Below are positions 1 through 4,933 of a DNA stretch of 6,215 nt, one piece after another. Within the stretch, counting starts at the first letter, position 1; every line of letters begins with the position of its first letter. The translations under genes and the position numbers were made by a program. Source of the stretch: Nocardioides sp. Lineage in GTDB: Bacteria > Actinomycetota > Actinomycetes > Propionibacteriales > Nocardioidaceae. The notes beneath the pieces were generated by a model that saw only the letters and a list, made by a program, of their open reading frames with translations, searched no databases and was not told the origin of the DNA. The stretch lies in the NCBI GenBank assembly GCA_031177735.1, contig JAPSKJ010000137.1:1-6215 (forward strand), written 5' to 3'.

Positions 1-644
1 GTCCGCGCAACGTCACCGGAGGCGATGGCATCGACCAGCTCGGCGTGGATCTCGAGGCGCGAAGCCAGGTAGGCCTCTTCGTCCGCGGCGGTCGCGTCGT
101 CGGCGTGGCTCGGAAGCCCCACAGCCTGCGCCATCGTGCTGAGATAGACGTTCCTCGCCAGGTCGTTGGGGGTGATCTCGGCGATCCGCGAATGCAACTC
201 CCAGTTGTCCCTCATGAACGTCTCGCGAGTGGTCGCCTCAGCCCGCATCCGGCGGATGATCACCTGAAGGTCGTCGATGTCCTGGACGGTCCGGTGGCGT
301 GCTGCATCAGTGTCGATGAGCTCCTCAAGCGCGTCGCGGACGGCGAGCGCGTTGGCAACACCGGCGGCATCCTGACCGGCGGCGAGCAGCGTGTGGCGCA
401 GACGAACCACGTGGCCGGCTTCGGCGACGAACAGGCCGCCTCCGCGGCCTGGGCGGACGTCGACAGTCCCGCGCTCGATCAGGAGCCGGGCGGCCTCGCT
501 GATGGTCGCGCGGCCCAGCCGGGTCTGCTCGCGCAACTCCTCCATGGTGGCGATGCGGTCGCCAGGCTGAAGACCACGGTCGACGACGATGCGCTCGATG
601 TCGTCCGCCAACGACTGAGCGCGAGTAAGCGCTGGGGAAAACAC
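1..644 (-). CDS. GntR-family transcriptional regulator, FadR/FCD subgroup (3' end missing)
   Basis: Ligand-responsive DNA-binding repressor or activator, probably controlling the divergent catabolic genes. Reading the minus strand from a GTG at 644-642 gives 214 open codons to the window edge, so the C-terminus is cut off. Residues about 8-70 form a winged helix-turn-helix with GntR features (GLQPGDRIAT, then LGRATISEAARLLIERG, and the wing GRGGGLFV). Residues about 90-214 match an FCD ligand-binding domain: VRDALEELIDTDAA, WELHSRIAEI and IHAELVDAIASGD correspond to the usual R..LE..aA, FH..ia.. and H..l..Ai..gD stretches. H151 and H200 sit where FCD metal-ligand histidines normally lie; N147 appears to replace the usual Asp (alignment by eye). 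The start is well fixed: an in-frame TAA lies only three codons upstream (656-654) and no other start fits between. No Shine-Dalgarno precedes the GTG, which suggests a leaderless mRNA. The family call is firm; the effector is unknown. Confidence 0.9.
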   Translation of the reverse strand, partial: MFSPALTRAQSLADDIERIVVDRGLQPGDRIATMEELREQTRLGRATISEAARLLIERGTVDVRPGRGGGLFVAEAGHVVRLRHTLLAAGQDAAGVANALAVRDALEELIDTDAARHRTVQDIDDLQVIIRRMRAEATTRETFMRDNWELHSRIAEITPNDLARNVYLSTMAQAVGLPSHADDATAADEEAYLASRLEIHAELVDAIASGDVAR

Positions 645-650
645 TCGAAC

Positions 651-656
651 AGTTTA
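651..656 (-). promoter_or_regulatory. Putative -10 box of the leaderless regulator promoter
   Basis: On the minus strand TAAACT fits the actinobacterial -10 pattern TAnnnT and ends six bases before the GTG start at 644. Transcription would begin about at the GTG itself, which agrees with the absence of a ribosome binding site there. No convincing -35 box is visible. Inferred by eye. Confidence 0.4.
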
Positions 657-666
657 CGCACAAGCC

Positions 667-696
667 TTGACTTGGACGGGATCGACGGGTGACGAT
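667..696 (+). promoter_or_regulatory. Putative promoter of the hydroxylase gene/operon
   Basis: TTGACT at 667-672 is a good -35 box. GACGAT at 691-696, 18 bases on, is an acceptable though weak -10 (A at position 2, T at position 6). Transcription would start near 703, leaving about a 50-base leader before the ATG at 755. It lies in the 110-base divergent gap and would be the entry point for the rightward genes. The -10 falls inside the palindrome at 688-700. Confidence 0.4.
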
Positions 697-700
697 CACC
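688..700. promoter_or_regulatory. Candidate operator palindrome for the GntR-type regulator
   Basis: GGTGA-CGA-TCACC is a perfect inverted repeat with 5-base arms and a 3-base centre, located between the divergent regulator and hydroxylase genes. FadR-subgroup regulators such as PdhR and LldR bind palindromes with GGT...ACC half-sites, so the form is plausible. It covers the candidate -10 box of the hydroxylase promoter, a position suited to repression. That this particular regulator binds it is inference. Confidence 0.45.
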
Positions 701-739
701 ACATACAGCCCTAATGGTTCGGGTGGTTTCAGGTCAGGT

Positions 740-750
740 GGAGGAGAAGG
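740..750 (+). promoter_or_regulatory. Ribosome binding site that decides the hydroxylase start
   Basis: GGAGGAGAAGG lies just upstream of the ATG at 755-757 and complements the 3' end of 16S rRNA well. It supports the ATG over the in-frame upstream GTG at 689, which lacks such a site, lies inside the candidate operator and would add a 22-residue Gly/Ser-rich extension ahead of the flavin-binding strand. Confidence 0.8.
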
Positions 751-754
751 ACCG

Positions 755-2344
755 ATGAAGAAGACCGTCGACGTGGTCATCGTAGGCTTCGGCCCCGCGG
801 GTGAGATGCTCGCTTCGCTGCTGGGCCAGCGTGGCCACAGCATCGTGGTGTTTGACAAGTTCCCCGAGCCCTACGGGCTCCCTCGCATGAGCACCCTCGA
901 CGGCGAGGTCGCCCGACTGCTGCAGCACGCGTCCGACCCTCGGGAGGCACTCGCCGAGTCGCTCCCCCAGCGCACGGTCGAGCTCTGGGGTGCGGACGGG
1001 AAGCAGAAGGGCTTCTTCGACTGGAACTACAAGCGCGCCGGCCACTGGTCGCACCTGTCGCTGCACCAGCCGAACATCGAGGCCGCCATGGAACGGCGCA
1101 TCGCGCAGAACCCAAACGTCCAGGTCCGCTGGGGCCGCAGGGTCACCGACCTCCGCGCCGAGGCTGACGGGTACGTCGTGACGACCCGGCCCTCCAACAC
1201 CAGCGGCCAGGCCGTCGACGCGTCGAACGACGACGTCGAGACCGTGACCGCCCGCTACGTCGTCGGTATGGACGGTGCGAGCGGCTACGTGCGCGACGCC
1301 GTCGGCATCGACGTCGAGGTGCTCCACCACCACGACGACCGCTGGATCCTCACCGACTACGAGGTGGTCAAGCCGCTTCCGAACGACTTGGAGCACCGGA
1401 TCTACTTCGACCTCGACCTCGACCAGCCCTACTTCTTCGCACCCAACGGCGTCGGTCGCGTCCGGACCGACGTCCGGATGCTGCCCACCGACGACGCCGA
1501 GGTCGAGGCCGCCGAGGAGCGGGGCCTGGACTTCCTCGAGCGGAGGGTCGGGATCCCGCGCGATCACGTGCGGCAGACGCGGCGCAAGATCTACAGCTTC
1601 CGTAGCCAGGTGGCCACCGGCATGCGGCGCGGCAACGTCTTCATCGGCGGCGACTCCGCCCACGCCATGACGCCCTACATGGGGCAGGGCGCGTGCTGCG
1701 CGATGCGCGACGCCGGGAACCTGTCCTGGAAGCTCGACCTCGTCCTGCGCGGCCTCGCCGACGAGTCCATCCTCGACACCTACGAGAGTGAGCGCCTGGC
1801 ACACAGCCGCTTCTTCGTCGAGGGCTCCCTGGCGGCGTACAAGATGGTCAACCCCGCATCGCCGGAGGAGGCAGCTGGCCGGGACGCCTACCTGGAGTCG
1901 ACCGGCGGCAACGTGACCCCGCCGATCCCGCCGCTGCGCGACGGCATCCTGCACCGCACCGCCGACGGCGAGTACGGCCCCCAGGCCGGCGCCGTCGCAC
2001 CGCAGGGCACCGTCGGGGCGGACGGCCAGGAGAAGCTGCTCGACGACGTCGTCGGCTACGGCTTCCACTTGGTCTCCACGCTCGCCCTCGACGAGGCGCT
2101 GGGCGAGGAGAGGCTCGTGCGGCTCGACGAGCTGGGCGTCAGGCGCATCCGGATCGGCGAGGACTTCACCGACGCCGACAACACGTACGCCGACTACTTC
2201 GGCCAGCACGGCGCGACCACGCTGCTCTCGCGCCCCGACGTCTACGTGTTCGGCATCGCGGACGGCGTGGAGGACTCGGTCCGACTCGTCGACAGCCTCC
2301 TCGTCCAGCTCCCCCGGCCGGCGCAGGTCGCCGCGGCCGTCTAG
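755..2344 (+). CDS. MhpA-like FAD-dependent aromatic hydroxylase (class A flavoprotein monooxygenase)
   Basis: Predicted cytosolic NAD(P)H- and O2-dependent hydroxylase of phenolic rings, 529 residues, close to the roughly 550 usual for 3-(3-hydroxyphenyl)propionate hydroxylase (MhpA) relatives. The FAD_binding_3 fold is seen in order: the dinucleotide motif VGFGPAGEM at 10-18 with D34 at the end of the second strand (often Glu), PRM at 43-45, the DG motif GMDGASGYVR at 171-180, and the GD motif GGDSAHAMTPYMGQG at 298-312 followed by RDAGNLSWKL. Residues about 420-529 would be the C-terminal thioredoxin-like domain of this group. Two cysteines (GQGACCAMRD) follow the GQG; a cysteine in this segment also occurs in resorcinol-type hydroxylases as I remember them. 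The start is fixed by a strong ribosome site. It is the first gene of the rightward set and divergent from the regulator. Family is sure; the substrate cannot be read from sequence. Confidence 0.92.
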   Translation: MKKTVDVVIVGFGPAGEMLASLLGQRGHSIVVFDKFPEPYGLPRMSTLDGEVARLLQHASDPREALAESLPQRTVELWGADGKQKGFFDWNYKRAGHWSHLSLHQPNIEAAMERRIAQNPNVQVRWGRRVTDLRAEADGYVVTTRPSNTSGQAVDASNDDVETVTARYVVGMDGASGYVRDAVGIDVEVLHHHDDRWILTDYEVVKPLPNDLEHRIYFDLDLDQPYFFAPNGVGRVRTDVRMLPTDDAEVEAAEERGLDFLERRVGIPRDHVRQTRRKIYSFRSQVATGMRRGNVFIGGDSAHAMTPYMGQGACCAMRDAGNLSWKLDLVLRGLADESILDTYESERLAHSRFFVEGSLAAYKMVNPASPEEAAGRDAYLESTGGNVTPPIPPLRDGILHRTADGEYGPQAGAVAPQGTVGADGQEKLLDDVVGYGFHLVSTLALDEALGEERLVRLDELGVRRIRIGEDFTDADNTYADYFGQHGATTLLSRPDVYVFGIADGVEDSVRLVDSLLVQLPRPAQVAAAV

Positions 2345-2428
2345 GCGGCCCTGACTACGGCGGGCGACGCTTTCCTCGGGCATCCCGGCACGGGTTCGCC
2401 CCGGCAGCACGCCCGCAGGAGCACACTG

Positions 2429-2460
2429 CGACGACTGGACGTTCCACGGTCGACGACCGG
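2429..2460 (+). repeat. Imperfect direct repeat with overlapping palindrome ahead of the hydrolase gene
   Basis: In the 128-base gap between hydroxylase and hydrolase, CGACGACTGG (2429-2438) recurs as CGACGACCGG (2451-2460), nine of ten bases matching and 22 bases apart, about two helical turns. The second copy overlaps the inverted repeat CGGTCG-A-CGACCG (2447-2459), which ends 13 bases before the ATG at 2473. Such an arrangement could be a regulator site or a short hairpin near the ribosome site; in DNA this GC-rich it may be chance. The rest of the gap shows only a small CGGG-CAT-CCCG hairpin at 2377-2387 and no clear promoter. Confidence 0.3.
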
Positions 2461-2472
2461 AATGAGAGCCTC

Positions 2473-3249
2473 ATGAACAACACGTTCGAGTACACCAACA
2501 CCTCCTCGGGACCCCTGAACCTCGATCTCCACCCGGCCAGCGGACCCGTCGACCCCGGCCTCGGCACGGTCATCTACATCCACGGTGGCGGGTTCGCCGT
2601 CGGGGACAGGGCCATGGACGGCGCCCGCATCCGCGCGCTCGCCGCACACGGCCTGAACGTCGTGTCCCTGGACTACCGGTTGGCGCCCTCGGCACGCTTC
2701 CCCGATCAGCTCGACGACATCGTTGCGGCCATCAGCTGGGTCCGTGACCATCTCGACGTCGTGGGAACCACCAACGCCAAGATCGCGCTCTGGGGAGCGT
2801 CCGCCGGTGCCGTCCTCGCGGCGCTCGCGGCGCTCAGCGCAGATACGGACTCGCCACAGGTAGCGGCCGTCGTGTCCTGGTTCGGCTTCAGCGACATCGC
2901 CACCAGCGCGTCGCGAAGCCCGCTGGAGGCAGCGATCCTGCCCCCGGGGGCCGAGCACAACCTGCTCGGTGTCGAGGACCTCGCGTCAGTCCCCGACCTC
3001 GTGCGCCGGGCCAGCCCGCTCCACCACGTCCGAGCAGACGCACCGCCGTTTCTGATCGCTCACGGCGACCGGGACCACGTGATCGAGAGCAGCGAGAGCG
3101 TCCACCTGCACGAGGCACTCACCCGTGCCGGCAGCTCCTCCACGCTGATGATCCTGGGCGGAGCAGGACACGAGGACCCCCGTTTCGACTCGGCGGACAA
3201 CATCGCCATCACGGCTGCGTTCCTGCGCAGCCACCTCGCCGGGAACTGA
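2473..3249 (+). CDS. Alpha/beta hydrolase, hormone-sensitive-lipase-type esterase
   Basis: Predicted cytosolic serine hydrolase acting on an ester, lactone or similar bond; 258 residues with no signal peptide or membrane segment. Features of the HSL (alpha/beta hydrolase fold-3) group are clear: oxyanion-hole motif HGGGF at 37-41, DYRLAPSARFP at about 66-76 (the usual DYRLAPE..FPA segment), nucleophile elbow GASAG at 108-112 with S110, acid D201 in HGDRDH, and general base H233 in GGAGHED. It is shorter than the roughly 300-residue norm, mostly because the N-terminal cap is brief. The HGGGF motif argues against the MhpC-type meta-cleavage C-C hydrolases that often accompany MhpA. It begins 128 bases after the hydroxylase; its ribosome site is weak (GGAATGAG at about 2459-2466). 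Fold and triad are sure, substrate unknown. Confidence 0.9.
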   Translation: MNNTFEYTNTSSGPLNLDLHPASGPVDPGLGTVIYIHGGGFAVGDRAMDGARIRALAAHGLNVVSLDYRLAPSARFPDQLDDIVAAISWVRDHLDVVGTTNAKIALWGASAGAVLAALAALSADTDSPQVAAVVSWFGFSDIATSASRSPLEAAILPPGAEHNLLGVEDLASVPDLVRRASPLHHVRADAPPFLIAHGDRDHVIESSESVHLHEALTRAGSSSTLMILGGAGHEDPRFDSADNIAITAAFLRSHLAGN

Positions 3250-3253
3250 CCAC

Positions 3254-3268
3254 GCGGTGCGGCACCGC
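3254..3268 (+). other. Strong intercistronic hairpin after the hydrolase gene
   Basis: GCGGTGC-G-GCACCGC is a perfect inverted repeat beginning five bases after the TGA at 3247-3249; as RNA it folds into a 6-bp stem with a CGG loop. No T-tract follows and a same-strand gene begins 36 bases later, so it is more likely an mRNA-stabilising or partial-termination element than a full terminator. The core GGT-N5-ACC also resembles a GntR half-site pair, which may be coincidence. Confidence 0.45.
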
Positions 3269-3304
3269 CGCGCCCCAGAACGAACCAGAGACAAGGAACG
3301 CATC

Positions 3305-3748
3305 ATGAGCGACGCCAGCCTGAACGAGGCACGAGTCGAGGACCGCGCCCTCATCGCCGCGGTTATGCACCGCTACTGCAACATGGCCCGCGAGAAGGCC
3401 GACTTCGACGGTATGGCCGTCTTGTACACCGACGATGCCACGATCCGCTTCCCCGATGGCGTGACCGTCGGCCCCCGCGGCATGGCCGGCGTCGTCAAGG
3501 GCCAGGAGCCCACCTTCATCCGGCACAACGCCACCACGCTCGACATCACCTTCGACGGTGACGAGGCCGACGTGCTGACCATGTACATCGCCATCACCGA
3601 TGAGGCCGCCCCCGACCACTGGGGCTGTTGGCGGGACCGCTTCGTCAAGCAGAGCGACGGTCGCTGGCTGATCCGCGACCGGTCCATCGTCGTCGAGGGC
3701 GCCGCCCCGGGTGGCTGGCTCGCCCGCCAGTACGGCCCGGCCAGCTGA
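3305..3748 (+). CDS. SnoaL-like / NTF2-fold protein
   Basis: A 147-residue single-domain protein of the SnoaL/NTF2-like superfamily, whose cone-shaped pocket is used for isomerisation, dehydration, cyclisation or simple ligand binding. Visible features: an N-terminal helix carrying MHRYCNMA, then DFDGMAVLYTDDATIRF (33-49), the standard 'D.d....lft.Da.i.f' start of the domain, H74 in IRHNATT, a central strand TFDGDEADV, and the closing strands with DHWGCWRDRF (104-113) and the DGRWLIRDRSIV stretch. Pocket candidates are D33/D35, H74 and H105 (inference). The start ATG at 3305 follows AAGGAA at 3293-3298 with six bases between; a longer reading from a GTG at 3257 would begin inside the hairpin and carry an unrelated Arg-rich leader, so it is rejected. 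It sits 18 bases ahead of the FAH-family gene, implying one transcript. Fold is well supported, activity is not known. Confidence 0.85.
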   Translation: MSDASLNEARVEDRALIAAVMHRYCNMAREKADFDGMAVLYTDDATIRFPDGVTVGPRGMAGVVKGQEPTFIRHNATTLDITFDGDEADVLTMYIAITDEAAPDHWGCWRDRFVKQSDGRWLIRDRSIVVEGAAPGGWLARQYGPAS

Positions 3749-3766
3749 CCGGTAGAGGCCCACTTC

Positions 3767-4585
3767 ATGCGCATCGTCGGATACGAACACCAGGGCCGCG
3801 TCCACGTCGCGGCCCGTGACGGCTCGAGCCTGATCCCCTTGGGGCCCGTCGAGACGTTCTGGGAGGATCCCTACGCCGCCGCAGCCGCGGCCACCACCGT
3901 CGCAGACCGGGTGGAGCCCAGCACCGTCGACCTCGTGCCGCCGGTCAAGCCTGGCGCCCGGGTCCTCTGCGTCGGTCTCAACTACACCGAGCACGTCCAC
4001 GAGGGTCCCTACGACATTCCGGAGTACCCGACGATCTTCGGCCGGTGGACCCCATCACTCACGGTCGGCGGCACGCCCGTCATCGTCCCCGTCGACGAGG
4101 ACGGGCTCGACTGGGAGGCCGAGCTCCTGGTCGCGGTCGGGAAGCCGATCCACCTGGTCGACTCCGAGCAGGCCCACGGGGCCGTGTTCGGGTACGCGGC
4201 GTTCAACGACATCACCGCTCGCCGGGCCCAGAAGCTCACCTCCCAGTGGACGCTCGGCAAGAACGCCGACAACAGCGGGCCGATGTCCGACCTGGCCACC
4301 TCCGACGAGATCGGCGACCTCGCTGGCCGCAAGGTTGTCGCGCGGGTCAACGGCGAGGTGATGCAGGAGGCCACGACCGACCAGATGATCTTCGACGTCG
4401 GCCAGATTCTCTCCTACATCAGCCGCACCCTCACCCTGCTGCCGGGCGACCTCGTCGCCACCGGCACCCCCTCCGGAGTCGGCTACGCGCGCACCCCACC
4501 GCGGCTTCTGCAACCCGGCGACGTCGTCGAGGTCGAGGTCGAGGGCGTCGGGTCGGTCAGCACTCCGGTCCACAGGGCCGGGTGA
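3767..4585 (+). CDS. Fumarylacetoacetate hydrolase (FAH) family enzyme
   Basis: Predicted Mg/Mn-dependent cytosolic enzyme hydrolysing a C-C bond in acylpyruvates or related 1,3-diketo acids, or acting as the isomerase/decarboxylase of homoprotocatechuate-type pathways. At 272 residues it has the usual bacterial size: a short N-terminal domain (1-60, MRIVGYEHQGRVHVAA), the linker LCVGLNYTEHV, then the FAH barrel. Metal ligands are present: E117 and E119 in DWEAELLVAVGK and D148 in AAFNDITARRAQ. Q155 and K165 (LGKNADN) fall at the spacing of Gln240 and Lys253 of mammalian FAH relative to the metal Asp. The C-terminal signature ATGTPSGVGYARTPPR and LLQPGDVVEVEVEGVG is textbook. Oddities: ARR where most relatives read ARD, and NADNSGP where S.D.F.P.GP-like text is usual. 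A modest AGAGG ribosome site (3754-3758) precedes the ATG; the cupin gene follows after six bases. Family certain, exact reaction open. Confidence 0.92.
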   Translation: MRIVGYEHQGRVHVAARDGSSLIPLGPVETFWEDPYAAAAAATTVADRVEPSTVDLVPPVKPGARVLCVGLNYTEHVHEGPYDIPEYPTIFGRWTPSLTVGGTPVIVPVDEDGLDWEAELLVAVGKPIHLVDSEQAHGAVFGYAAFNDITARRAQKLTSQWTLGKNADNSGPMSDLATSDEIGDLAGRKVVARVNGEVMQEATTDQMIFDVGQILSYISRTLTLLPGDLVATGTPSGVGYARTPPRLLQPGDVVEVEVEGVGSVSTPVHRAG

Positions 4586-4591
4586 CGCACC

Positions 4592-4933
4592 ATGCCGATG
4601 CGTGTCACCCGGATCGCCGATGGCGAGCCTTTCGAGCCCGAAGGCCACACAGGCGTCGGCCCGGTCCGGCTTCAAGGAGGGGAGCGCACACCCACGGAGA
4701 ACTTCACCGTCGTTCTCTCGCACTACCTCCCCGGAGCCGAAGCCGGCCTCGCGTCCCAGCAGACCGAGACCGTCTACGTCGTCACGGCTGGTGAGCTGAC
4801 CTTCACCAGCGAGGGCGAGGAGGTGACACTCGGGCCGATGGACTCGGTGCACTACACCCCGGGGACGACACGCACTGTGAAGAACAACAGCCGGCTGCCG
4901 GCGAGCATGCTGGTAGTGAGGATGAAGGCATGA
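4592..4933 (+). CDS. Small single-domain cupin lacking canonical metal histidines
   Basis: A 113-residue single cupin barrel. Motif 1 is recognisable as LPGAEAGLASQQTETVYVV with the following AGEL (about 47-68), and motif 2 as LGPMDSVHYTPGTTRTVKNN (80-99). In standard cupins motif 1 is HxH...E and motif 2 contains PxG..H...N. Here the two motif-1 histidines read as A54 and Q56, only E59 is kept, and the motif-2 histidine reads as R94, with H87 placed earlier in SVHYTPG. A conventional Fe/Mn/Ni dioxygenase role is therefore doubtful; binding of a ligand, or metal held by other residues, remains possible. The start could be ATG 4592 or ATG 4598; neither has a strong ribosome site and GGGTGA overlapping the upstream stop may serve, so translation is probably coupled to the FAH-family gene. 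It overlaps the next gene by four bases, suggesting linked function or balanced expression. Confidence 0.85.
   Translation: MPMRVTRIADGEPFEPEGHTGVGPVRLQGGERTPTENFTVVLSHYLPGAEAGLASQQTETVYVVTAGELTFTSEGEEVTLGPMDSVHYTPGTTRTVKNNSRLPASMLVVRMKA

Noticed and set aside
45..692. Plus-strand open frame of 215 codons across the left end
   Set aside because: It is antisense to the GntR/FCD regulator, whose minus-strand frame has clear domain motifs; the plus-strand product shows no family signature.
689..754. Upstream GTG start extending the hydroxylase by 22 residues
   Set aside because: The extension is Gly/Ser-rich and not family-like, the GTG lies within the operator palindrome, and the ATG at 755 has a strong ribosome site.
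734..2410. Minus-strand open frame of 558 codons
   Set aside because: Shadow of the hydroxylase gene caused by GC-rich third positions; its product is Val/Asp/Gly-rich, low in complexity and has no motifs.
3257..3304. Upstream GTG start for the SnoaL-like gene
   Set aside because: It would begin inside the hairpin and add an Arg-rich leader; ATG 3305 has AAGGAA at proper spacing.
3209..4000. Minus-strand open frame of 263 codons
   Set aside because: It spans the SnoaL-like gene and the start of the FAH-family gene on the other strand, with no recognisable domain.
4524..4560. Short GTCGAG repeats near the end of the FAH-family gene
   Set aside because: They encode the normal VEVEVEGVG strand of the family, so this is codon-level repetition and not a separate repeat element.
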